A model generated the notes under the pieces. It was not told where the DNA came from and did no database searches. It saw nothing but the letters and a program-made list of their open reading frames with translations. Source: Halorientalis regularis (lineage in GTDB: Archaea > Halobacteriota > Halobacteria > Halobacteriales > Haloarculaceae). Taken from it: a DNA stretch of 64,000 nt. Numbering within the stretch: the first letter of the stretch is position 1; each line of letters starts with the position of its first letter. Of this stretch, positions 7,353-15,421 are shown piece by piece. Made by a program: the position numbers and the translations under genes. The stretch is taken from NCBI RefSeq assembly GCF_023698535.1, contig NZ_JALJCL010000013.1:57426-121425 (forward strand), in the 5' to 3' direction.

Positions 7353-9566
7353 TCAGACTGGAATGAAATCCGGGTCGACGTCACGCAACCGCCCAGTCGT
7401 CGCGAAGAAATCGTGGAAGTTCTGGTACAGTTCGGTCGACTTGCCATCGGTATCGTACCGGAGGGTGTGGAAGTCGCCGACGACGGCGCAGTAGCGCTTC
7501 GCCCGCGTCAACGCGACGTTCAGCCGCCGCGGGCCGTCCTGTGGTCGCCCGAGGAAGCCGATGTCGCCTTCGGCGTTACTCCGGACCAGCGAGAGGACGA
7601 TCGCGGTTTTCTCGCTGCCCTGGAACGAGTCAATCGTATCGACCGTGATCGCGTCGCTGCAATCGACGTGGTCGTCGAGACGCTCTCTCACGAGTCGGGC
7701 GTGCGCCGCATATGGCGTGATCACGCCGATCTCTTCGGGCGGAACCTCGTCGAGTAACTCAGAGACAAGGTGGACGACCAGTCGGGCTTCGGTCGTGTTC
7801 GCCCGGGAGTGATCGACGAGATCGACTGACCCACCGACGTTGTACCCCTGGACTGCCGGTCTGTCCGGGAGCGGCGTGACGACCTCGCCGTTCCGGAGCG
7901 TCCGGTCGTAGAACTCCCGGTTCGAGAAGTAGGCGATGTCCGGATGCATCCGGTACTGAGTCTTCAACTGGAGGCCAACCCCTTCGTAGACGCCACCGTC
8001 GGCATAGAGATGCTCGAACAGCGAGAGTCCGTAACCCGACGCGGGCGGGTCCTCGGTCGCACTGAACGGCGGGAGCTGTCGGTGGTCACCCGCCAGCACT
8101 GCCCGATCGGCCCGGGCCAGCGGGATGCAGGAGGCGGTACAGGTAGACTGCGTCGCCTCGTCGAGGACTACCAGATCGAAGTCTCGGGCGAGCGCGGCCG
8201 CGCTACTGTTCGTCGCTGCGACGACATCCGCGCGCTCGGGAACGTCGCCGTACTGTCGGCGGACGAGTTCGTGCGCCGACCGTCCGGCGTTCGCGCGGTC
8301 GAGCGTGAATTCGTCGTCGCCGTGTTGCCCGTGAGCGTGCAGGGACTGAGCATCAGGATCGCTTGGTGTCGACGATCCGACGACGAGGTTGTCGAGCGCC
8401 TGGTTGGAGTCAGCACAGACGAGCACGTCCTCGCCGGCGTCGACCGCTCGCCGGATGATTTCCAGCAGGGTACGTGTCTTCCCAGTGCCGGGCGGCCCGT
8501 GGATGCAGAACAGATCGTCGGCCAGCAACGCGTACTCGACCGCCAGTTGCTGTTCCTGATTCAGTTCAGCATCGAACGACTCACTCAACGCAGCCGCCTC
8601 GTTGGAGAACGTCAGCGCCCGGTCGCCGACCAGTACCTCACGGAACGTCTCGTCCCGAAGATCGTCAACTGCGTCCAGTTCCCGCTGGAAAGGCACAGGA
8701 TTGAGCAGCTCCGAAAGCTCGAACTCTCGGTCACGTTCAAGCTGTGCCCCGACCGCAGCGGAGTCCTCGACCGCGCTCCATTCGACCGTCAGCCAGAGGG
8801 TCAACCCGCGGATACGTTGCACGTCGGCCGCGATCGGGAACTGATCGGCTGGGTCATCGGCGGCGTGCAGCAACACTTCGTTGTCCTCGTAGATGCCGAA
8901 CTCGCTCTCGACGAAGTACGCCCAGTCACCGTCCCTGCGATCCTCCAGACGGGAGTCCAACTCAACTCGGAACCGATAGGCATCGTCGTCCTCGCCAAGA
9001 CAGGTGAGCGACGGAATCGCGGATTCACCCTGCTCGTAACGCGTCCGCGCCGACTGTCTGCGTGCGCTCTCCCAGTTGCTATCACGCGTCGCATCCCGCT
9101 CCTCGGCCACGTACGACCGAAACTCATCCAGCAGGTCACCATCGACGGGATTACGCGGCGGTTCGTGATCGTCGATCGGGGCGTCGTACCCCGGCGGGGA
9201 CGACTCGGGTAGGTAATCGGAATGCCAGAACCGAATGCGGTCGGCCAGCTTGGTTCGTCCGAACTCCTCGGCCGCGATCGGTTCGTAGTCGCCGTCGCGT
9301 TCGACGAGGAAGATTTCGCCTCGCACGTTGTGATCGGTGTATGCGACGAACTCGTCGGTCGGCTCGGCATCGTCGCGGCCGTGAAGCGGAATACAGATCC
9401 AGTCCCGCTCGGGATGGGCGAGTGATTCGTGGTGCTTGGCGAACTCGCCGATAGGGCGAACCGGAACGTCCGTGTCCGTCGTGTTCAGATCACTCTCGTC
9501 AGCGGCACAGAGCGAGGCACGACCCGGAGAAAACTGCTCGACGGCGTGCTCGAACAGCAGTGACAT
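7353..9566 (-). CDS. UPF1/DNA2-type superfamily 1 helicase
   Basis: A 737-aa protein. The N-terminal ~330 residues are an acidic region of unknown fold with a 1B-like beta segment. The SF1B helicase core then shows all motifs: Walker A GPPGTGKT near residue 358, Walker B LVVLDEATQS near 466, GDHRQLPP near 490, TQYRMHPDI near 536, TIDSFQGSEK near 645 and NVALTRAKR near 684. These proteins unwind nucleic acid 5' to 3' using ATP. There is no nuclease motif. The gene is flanked on both sides by paralogous VapBC modules, the left one on the same strand and the right one divergent, which suggests a mobile defence or maintenance cassette. The substrate is unknown. Confidence 0.9.
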   Translation of the reverse strand: MSLLFEHAVEQFSPGRASLCAADESDLNTTDTDVPVRPIGEFAKHHESLAHPERDWICIPLHGRDDAEPTDEFVAYTDHNVRGEIFLVERDGDYEPIAAEEFGRTKLADRIRFWHSDYLPESSPPGYDAPIDDHEPPRNPVDGDLLDEFRSYVAEERDATRDSNWESARRQSARTRYEQGESAIPSLTCLGEDDDAYRFRVELDSRLEDRRDGDWAYFVESEFGIYEDNEVLLHAADDPADQFPIAADVQRIRGLTLWLTVEWSAVEDSAAVGAQLERDREFELSELLNPVPFQRELDAVDDLRDETFREVLVGDRALTFSNEAAALSESFDAELNQEQQLAVEYALLADDLFCIHGPPGTGKTRTLLEIIRRAVDAGEDVLVCADSNQALDNLVVGSSTPSDPDAQSLHAHGQHGDDEFTLDRANAGRSAHELVRRQYGDVPERADVVAATNSSAAALARDFDLVVLDEATQSTCTASCIPLARADRAVLAGDHRQLPPFSATEDPPASGYGLSLFEHLYADGGVYEGVGLQLKTQYRMHPDIAYFSNREFYDRTLRNGEVVTPLPDRPAVQGYNVGGSVDLVDHSRANTTEARLVVHLVSELLDEVPPEEIGVITPYAAHARLVRERLDDHVDCSDAITVDTIDSFQGSEKTAIVLSLVRSNAEGDIGFLGRPQDGPRRLNVALTRAKRYCAVVGDFHTLRYDTDGKSTELYQNFHDFFATTGRLRDVDPDFIPV

Positions 9567-9650
9567 CTAACTCCAACTGTCCCCTGTAACATATATAACT
9601 GTTCGCGAGTCCCATTCGAATCTCCGGGTCGAGTTTGGAGTGGTCGAATT

Positions 9651-9668
9651 TAGTGTGCCCGTACACTA
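9651..9668. promoter_or_regulatory. Palindromic operator of the second vapBC
   Basis: Perfect inverted repeat TAGTGT-N6-ACACTA, 32 nt upstream of the antitoxin ATG, followed by a T-rich segment. It is the likely autoregulatory site. Confidence 0.6.
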
Positions 9669-9700
9669 CTTTTTTGAACGGTGGTAGCCATATCTCGTGT

Positions 9701-9952
9701 ATGACTAGTGAGGGTGTCGACTCCGAGAGCAAGGTTTCGGGGAACCAGGCCAATATTCCCGCCAGCATCCGTAACGAGTTGAACATCGACGACGGCGACA
9801 AACTCAGGTGGCACATCGAGGACGACGGTACGCTCCGCGTACAGGTTGTTCAACAACGTACCGAGACGTTCAGCGACTTCGAAGGGTACGACGGTGATCA
9901 GGAGACGGACGTCACAGCCGAACACGACGCCTGGGGTGTCGATATCGAATAA
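9701..9952 (+). CDS. vapB: AbrB-type VapB antitoxin (second copy)
   Basis: ATG at 9701 gives an 83-aa antitoxin. An upstream in-frame start would run through the operator and add residues unlike the family. Residues 10-40 show the AbrB pattern NIPASIRNELNIDDGDKLRWHI. The acidic C-terminal half is the toxin-binding part. The toxin ATG follows the TAA with no spacer, and the pair is paralogous to the 6578-7275 module. Confidence 0.85.
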   Translation: MTSEGVDSESKVSGNQANIPASIRNELNIDDGDKLRWHIEDDGTLRVQVVQQRTETFSDFEGYDGDQETDVTAEHDAWGVDIE

Positions 9953-10387
9953 ATGCCTCGCGCACTCGTCGATACGTCGGTTCTCTTCGCGGCCGGGTAC
10001 CGCCACGACGGAGCACACGACGACGCCCTCCCTATTCTGAAGAGTATCGATGGGGCTGACCTCCCGGAAGCGGTGATCCTCGACTACGTACTGGCGGAGA
10101 CACTGAATGGCTTGACGACACACGCAGGTCACGAGCCCGCGGTCGATTTCCTCGACCGACTCGAAGAGAATACGCAGTTTCACATCGAGAGTCTCTCCAC
10201 GGATGCATTCGCTACGGCGAAAGCGCTCTTCCGGCAGTATTCACAGTTCTCGTTCGTCGATGCCGCTATCGTCGCGTATATGCAGGCAGAAGGACTCGGG
10301 TATCTCTACGCGTTCGACGATGACTTCGACGTCGCTTCAGATGTCTATCGGCTCAACACTGCAACCAATCCCTATCGTCCCAAATGA
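9953..10387 (+). CDS. vapC: VapC-type PIN toxin (second copy)
   Basis: A 144-aa PIN protein: RALVDTSVLFAAG (first Asp), DYVLAETLNGL near residue 44 (Glu), SFVDAAIVAYM near 99 and YAFDDDFDV near 118. It begins on the base after the antitoxin stop. It is a predicted RNase toxin. Overall layout and the terminal TATNPY motif match the toxin at 6578, so the modules are duplicates that have diverged. Confidence 0.85.
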   Translation: MPRALVDTSVLFAAGYRHDGAHDDALPILKSIDGADLPEAVILDYVLAETLNGLTTHAGHEPAVDFLDRLEENTQFHIESLSTDAFATAKALFRQYSQFSFVDAAIVAYMQAEGLGYLYAFDDDFDVASDVYRLNTATNPYRPK

Positions 10388-10445
10388 TCTTGTCTACAGC
10401 CGAACGACAATTTTCCGGTTAGTGAATTTCAGCGAATACTGCAAA

Positions 10446-10725
10446 TTAATCGTCCTCAGCAGTGTACGCGCCGTCGCGACGTTTGATACGGACGACGACC
10501 AGTTGCGTCCTGGCGGAAAATCACGGAGAGACGGTACTCACCGACTCGGATATTCTTGCACGGGCCGTTCTGGAGCGGTTCACCGTAATCGGGTGGATCA
10601 CGCCACGGGGAGTCGACGATCTCGTCGAGTTTGTCCAGTATTCGGTCCTGCTCGTCCGGGGACAGTGCGTCGAGGTCGTCCCGTGCCGTCGAGGAGAGTT
10701 CCCAGTTCCACCCGTCGTCACTCAT
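10446..10725 (-). pseudogene. relE: RelE/ParE toxin with C-terminal frameshift
   Basis: The start ATG at 10725 overlaps the RHH antitoxin stop by 8 nt. Residues up to about 74 match RelE-type mRNA interferases (STARDDLDALSPDEQDRIL, NIRVGEYRLSVIFRQD). After FRQD the frame changes. In the +1 frame the sequence continues as QLVVVRIKRRDGAYTAEDD and stops at 10446, exactly the basic C-terminal strand expected. In the original frame the product ends with an unrelated tail at 10456. One extra base near 10502 explains this. The toxin is therefore either inactivated or a sequencing error is present. The antitoxin is intact. Confidence 0.75.
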
Positions 10726-10999
10726 CGCTCGTACCGAATTCCTCACGTGCGTCGTCTGCGGTCATCGTCTGTCCTGTCCGGATGTCGTCTTCGGCTTCGA
10801 GAAGGGCGATGAGTTCGTCGCGGTCGAAGGTCGGGAATTCGACCGCATCCCGGAGCGTGTACCGAATGAACTCACTCCGGCTGTTGAACCCACGCCCCTG
10901 CCACGTATCGTCGATATCAGCGAGAAAGGACTCGGTGACTTTGAAATTCACCGTGACGATCTCGTCTTCACCGTCATCTTGCGTGGTTGCTCCGGACAT
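10718..10999 (-). CDS. Ribbon-helix-helix (CopG/ParD-like) antitoxin
   Basis: The start at 10999 (MSGATTQDDGEDE) is preferred because upstream codons cross into low-complexity promoter DNA. The 93-aa protein has a classic RHH segment, VTVNFKVTESFLADID, followed by RSEFIRYTLRDAVE. The acidic C-terminal part should bind the RelE-like toxin whose gene overlaps its last 8 nt. It is predicted to repress its own promoter. Confidence 0.8.
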   Translation of the reverse strand: MSGATTQDDGEDEIVTVNFKVTESFLADIDDTWQGRGFNSRSEFIRYTLRDAVEFPTFDRDELIALLEAEDDIRTGQTMTADDAREEFGTSDE

Positions 11000-11075
11000 A
11001 CAAGAGTAATACGAGAGTCTTACCAATAGATGTCTCGCCGACCCGTCCGCCATGACTGGTCTTCGAGGGCCTGAC

Positions 11076-14000
11076 TCAGTTCTCCTCGACTGATTGTGGC
11101 GCGCACGGCAGTTCGTTGTGCGAACACCACTGGCAGTGCTCACCAGATTCGAACTCCTGGAAGGAGGTGTCGACGATTCGGTCCATCGTCGAGGCAACCG
11201 TCGATCGAACGCTGTTCAACTCGTCTTCGGGGAAGACGCGAGTCTCGACGTTCGGCCCGATCGGCCCGACGTACGCGTAGCCCGCGCGAGTGACTGGTTC
11301 GTCGTAGAGGTCGCGACACGCGAGCAGGTAGATCGGGAGTTGCTTGTCCTCGTCGAGATCGCGGTGGCGCTCCGTCGCTTTGTAGTCGATGACCAGCAAC
11401 TCGTCGTCGGGCGTGCGGTAGACGGCGTCGATGAAGCCGGTGAGCGTGTGCCCGTCGACATCCAGTTCGAATTCGCGCTCGGCGTCGATCACGTCGTACT
11501 CGCTCAGGTCCAGTTCGAAGTACCGGTCGATGCACTGCCTGGCGTCCGGGAGTGCGTCGCGAGCGCGGCGCTGTCCGGCGAGTCGGTCACAGATTTCGTA
11601 CCACTCCGATTTACTCGCCGCGCCCTCGTCGGCTGCCTGTTCAGCTGTGTCGTGGAACAGCAACCCGACCTCGCGCTGGGAGACGCCATCGTACTCGCTG
11701 CCGTCGCCGTCGCTGTAGTCGGCGAAGGCGTTGACGACGTAGTCGAGGTAGTGCTGGCGTGGACACTCCGAGAAGGCTTCTAGCGAGGTGTAGCTGTGGG
11801 ACAGAGCCGGCGTCGGGGTCACCGGCCCGGTGAGCGTGTCGACTCGGAGCGTGGACTGCTCACCGTTCCCGTCCAGACGCCCGTCGAGCGACGCGGTGGC
11901 GAGCTCGAGCAGCCGGTCGCGGCCCGCTGTGGCCGTCAGTTCGTCGTCGCGGTGTTCGACCGCGCCGCCGACGCGACCGACCGGTTCGCTGGCCAGCGTG
12001 TCCGTCCAGTCTGTCGCTCCGGGTGGCAGACAGTCCTGGATGTCCCGCCAGATCGGGAGATGGGAGCGGTCCGGTCGCCACGGGACGCGTCCTGGGAGAA
12101 TCTCCGTCAGCGACTCGGCGATCGGATGTGGATCGTCGTGGTCCGTTTCCTCGTCTTCGTCGTGGCCACCTTGCAGGACCAGCACGTCTTCGGCGCGCGT
12201 GATCCCGACGTGCAGGACGCGACGGGTTTCCCGGGCGTCGCGCGCGACGAAGTCTTCGGCGAACGCGGCCGCGGGACCGTCCGACAGCGCCGTTTCCAGC
12301 GCGTCGTAGGTTCGCGATCCCGGTTCCCACTCGTCGGCGGTCAGCCGCGGCATCATCACTACCGGGAAATCCAGGCCCTTGCTCTTGTGGACAGTCATGA
12401 CGTTGACCGCGTCGTCGGCCAGTTCGGGCTGGTCGGTGGGCGTGGAGCCGCTCTCGTCGAACAGCGAGTCGTAGTGCTGGAGCGAGTCGACGAACTCCCC
12501 TGTCAGCGGGGGTTGCACAGCATCAGTGCCGTACTGGTCGACGATCTCGTCGAGGTGTGCGAGATCCCGGCGTTCCTGCTCGCTCAGATACCACTCGACG
12601 TTCGTCACGTCCTTGAGTTCCGCGTACAGGTGCGACAGCGACGCGGTATCCCGCACGTCCAGGAGTGTCGTGACGTGGTCGCGGGCTTCGCGCACGCGCT
12701 CCGGTTCCTCGAACTCGTCGAGGGCCGCGTCGCGGAGTTCGTCGACGAGCGTGCCGTCCTCCCCGGTGTCGTTGAGGCGGCGCAGGTCCGCGTCGTTGAG
12801 ACGGTACCGCATCGTCAGGACGCGGTTCCAGCTCACCTCGTCTTCTTCGGGGCGTGCAAGTGCTTTCAGGTACGCGACGACGGTTCCGACGCCGACCGAT
12901 TCCGTGGCCAAGTCGCCGGCGACCTGATAGGGGATGCCGGCCTGGTCGAACGCTTCGAGGATCGGGGTCGCGTGGTCGTTTTTCCGGACGAGCAACGCGA
13001 TATCGCCCGGGTCGTACGATTGGTCCAGTTCCGCGGCGTTACCGCTCAGGAGGTTCTGGGTGACGGTGACGAGTTGCTGGGCGCGCTTGGTTTCGTCGTC
13101 GGCCTCGTCGACGACCGCGACCGTGTCACCGTTGTATGCGGGCTCGTCGACGCGTGTCAGGGTTTTCCCATCGCCCCGGCCTTCGAGTTCTTCGAGGAGG
13201 TCGTTCGCGAGGTCCAGGATCGGCTGGCGGGACCGGAAGTTCTCTTCGAGGGGTTCGTCGACGAGCGCGTCGCCGAACTCGGTATCGAGTTCGCCCGTGA
13301 TGTTGGCGACGTGTGCGCCCCGCCACTCGTAGATGGCCTGGTCGTCGTCCCCCACGACGAACAACTGGTCGTCCGAGACCAGCGACGTGACCAGATCGAA
13401 CTGGAGTCGGTCGGTGTCCTGGAACTCGTCACAGAACACGTAGTCCCACCGAGCAGCGACCTCACTCCCGGCCTCGGTGTCGAGCAATCGCTTCGTCTCG
13501 ACGACCAGCCCGTCGAAGTCGATGAGATCGCGCTCGGCGAGTTCCCGTTCGTACGCGGCGTAGCCGGCGACAAGGTCTCGCGCGACGAGACAGTCGTCGA
13601 CGAAGTCGCCGAGCTGGTCCGTGAGCTCCAACTTCAGGTCCGGAATCCCCGAGGGCGCGCCGCTGCTGTACCCGCCGAGCAAGTACTTCGGGAGTTTGTG
13701 CGCGTCATCGGGCAGCGACCGCTCGCCGGCCTCGTGGGCCTCGAAGGCCGCCTCCAGCGCGTCGCACAGGCGAATTAATCGGTCGAGGAAATCGGTGATT
13801 GCGGCTTCGACGCCCTCGTCGCCGAGTGCGTCCCGTTTCGCCACGATGGCGGCGCGAGCGTCGGGGAGGCCGCCGAGCACGGACGACACGGAACGCCCGC
13901 CGAGGTGGTCGCTGGCGATCGCTTCGATCTCGTCGGCGAGGTCGGCCAACTCGTGGAGGCGCTCAGCTGGCCCGAGGAACGCGTCGATGTCCTCGGGGGC

Positions 14001-14516
14001 GACGCCGCTGCGTTTCATCGTCCCGACGAATGACAGGAGCTTCGACGCCACACCACTCCCGTAGGAGTCCGGGCCGTACACGTTAGGTTTGACCCACCGA
14101 TACTCGATGTCGTCGAGGACGTCCAGCACGATAGCGTACTTCTCGGCGTCGCTGACGATCTCGAAGTCCGGGTCCAGCCCGGCCTCGTAGGCGTAGTCGG
14201 TCAGAATCTCGTTGCAGATGGAGTGGTACGTGTAGGCGTCGATGTCGTAGCCAGCCGTCCCGATTTTCGCGTTGAGTTTCTCCCGCATCGAATCGACGGC
14301 GTTGTTCGTGAACGTCAACGCGAGGATTCGGTCGGGCGACACTCCCTCGTCGATGAGGTGCTCGATTTTCCGGACCATCGTGAACGTCTTCCCGGTCCCC
14401 GCGCCGGCGAGTACGCGCATCGGATACTCGTCGGACCGGATGATCGTGCGCTGTTGGTCCTCCGGATCGACGTCTTCTTCGACGGTCGGCAGCCACGCCG
14501 GTCGGTCCTCGGTCAT
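11076..14516 (-). CDS. UvrD/RecB-type helicase fused to PD-(D/E)XK nuclease
   Basis: The ATG at 14516 overlaps the upstream Cas4-like gene by 4 nt. The 1146-aa protein has SF1A motifs: AGAGTGKT near residue 40, DEFQDT near 362, GDDDQAIYEWRGA near 392, HKSKGLDFP near 708 and GITRAED near 768. From about 905 a RecB-family nuclease domain follows, with FIDAVYR and VIDYKATE near 1030-1045. A four-cysteine set (SECPRQ, then C-x2-C-x6-C near the end) resembles an AddB/Cas4 iron-sulphur cluster. This architecture processes DNA ends. With the two overlapping upstream genes it probably forms one helicase-nuclease complex, for repair or defence. Confidence 0.9.
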   Translation of the reverse strand: MTEDRPAWLPTVEEDVDPEDQQRTIIRSDEYPMRVLAGAGTGKTFTMVRKIEHLIDEGVSPDRILALTFTNNAVDSMREKLNAKIGTAGYDIDAYTYHSICNEILTDYAYEAGLDPDFEIVSDAEKYAIVLDVLDDIEYRWVKPNVYGPDSYGSGVASKLLSFVGTMKRSGVAPEDIDAFLGPAERLHELADLADEIEAIASDHLGGRSVSSVLGGLPDARAAIVAKRDALGDEGVEAAITDFLDRLIRLCDALEAAFEAHEAGERSLPDDAHKLPKYLLGGYSSGAPSGIPDLKLELTDQLGDFVDDCLVARDLVAGYAAYERELAERDLIDFDGLVVETKRLLDTEAGSEVAARWDYVFCDEFQDTDRLQFDLVTSLVSDDQLFVVGDDDQAIYEWRGAHVANITGELDTEFGDALVDEPLEENFRSRQPILDLANDLLEELEGRGDGKTLTRVDEPAYNGDTVAVVDEADDETKRAQQLVTVTQNLLSGNAAELDQSYDPGDIALLVRKNDHATPILEAFDQAGIPYQVAGDLATESVGVGTVVAYLKALARPEEDEVSWNRVLTMRYRLNDADLRRLNDTGEDGTLVDELRDAALDEFEEPERVREARDHVTTLLDVRDTASLSHLYAELKDVTNVEWYLSEQERRDLAHLDEIVDQYGTDAVQPPLTGEFVDSLQHYDSLFDESGSTPTDQPELADDAVNVMTVHKSKGLDFPVVMMPRLTADEWEPGSRTYDALETALSDGPAAAFAEDFVARDARETRRVLHVGITRAEDVLVLQGGHDEDEETDHDDPHPIAESLTEILPGRVPWRPDRSHLPIWRDIQDCLPPGATDWTDTLASEPVGRVGGAVEHRDDELTATAGRDRLLELATASLDGRLDGNGEQSTLRVDTLTGPVTPTPALSHSYTSLEAFSECPRQHYLDYVVNAFADYSDGDGSEYDGVSQREVGLLFHDTAEQAADEGAASKSEWYEICDRLAGQRRARDALPDARQCIDRYFELDLSEYDVIDAEREFELDVDGHTLTGFIDAVYRTPDDELLVIDYKATERHRDLDEDKQLPIYLLACRDLYDEPVTRAGYAYVGPIGPNVETRVFPEDELNSVRSTVASTMDRIVDTSFQEFESGEHCQWCSHNELPCAPQSVEEN

Positions 14517-15421
14517 CGCTGCACCTCCGCGGCGAGATGCTCCGGGCACATCTCCCGGTAGTCACAGTCCCCGCAGGCCTCCTCGCTGATCAACGTGAAC
14601 GGCTCCGGATCGTACGCCTGCTCTCTGATACCTTCGTGTGCATCTTCGACGAGGTCCCAGATCACCTCGTAGTGGTCGTCGTAGATCGCGGTCGTCTCGC
14701 GTTCGCGGCCACTGGCCGTGACCTCGTAGCCCGTCGGCGTGCTCTCGAACGTCGTGTCGTGGAGCACCCCGTAGAAACTGAACCGGACATCCATCCCGGC
14801 TTCGTAGAGGTCCGATTGCTTGATGCCCTCCACGTACGCGGCCGTCTGGAACGCGTTCTTGACGCGGCCCGGCTCGTGGGTCTCGCCGTTCAGATGCTCG
14901 GCGAGATACTGCGCCGTATAGGACGTGATGATTCCGTGGACGTTTCGCTTGTAGTCGATCACGTGCAGGCCGTCCTCGGTCCGAAGGACGTTATCCGCGT
15001 AGCCATGCAGCCCGAGCCCTTCGTGGACGCATTCGACCCAGATCTCCGTCGCGACCGACTGGCGCGCGTGCCGGATGCCGTCACCGCCGTCCGGAGCGAA
15101 GAACGCGTCGATGGCCGCACGATTCTCCGCGCGCTGATACGCCTCGTGAGCGCGCGACGAGTACTCGTCGGAGTCCAGGTGCTCCTCCCACTTCTCGGCG
15201 AACGCCTCCATCGCGCGGTCGTGGATGGTCTCTGCATCCTCGCCCGGATCGGTGGCGTTGCAGACGGCCTCTATCGTCTCGTGATACGCTTTGCCCTGAT
15301 TGGCGTACAGGAGCGTCTGCTCCGGGGCCGACACGTCCTGTTCGTAGGAGTGGTCGTACTTCCGCTGGCAATCCGCATAGGTCGCCAGCCGCGACGGCGA
15401 CAGGTAGACGACGTCACTCAC
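14513..15421 (-). CDS. Cas4-like PD-(D/E)XK nuclease with Fe-S cysteines
   Basis: GTG at 15421 is used because it overlaps the preceding stop by 8 nt and gives the family N-terminus VVYLSPSRLATYADC. The 302-aa protein shows the nuclease core with GYADNVLR...VIDYKRN near residue 155. Cysteines at about 18 and in ACGDCDYREMC near 283 are the four expected for a 4Fe-4S cluster. It resembles Cas4/RecB nucleases, but no cas1 or cas2 is present. Its place between an inactive-helicase-like gene and a UvrD-nuclease gene argues for a DNA-end resection complex rather than CRISPR adaptation. Confidence 0.8.
   Translation of the reverse strand: MSDVVYLSPSRLATYADCQRKYDHSYEQDVSAPEQTLLYANQGKAYHETIEAVCNATDPGEDAETIHDRAMEAFAEKWEEHLDSDEYSSRAHEAYQRAENRAAIDAFFAPDGGDGIRHARQSVATEIWVECVHEGLGLHGYADNVLRTEDGLHVIDYKRNVHGIITSYTAQYLAEHLNGETHEPGRVKNAFQTAAYVEGIKQSDLYEAGMDVRFSFYGVLHDTTFESTPTGYEVTASGRERETTAIYDDHYEVIWDLVEDAHEGIREQAYDPEPFTLISEEACGDCDYREMCPEHLAAEVQR

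Noticed and set aside
14513..15421. Cas4-like gene as evidence of a CRISPR-Cas locus
   Set aside because: No cas1, cas2, effector genes or repeat-spacer array anywhere in the window; Cas4-like nucleases occur widely outside CRISPR.
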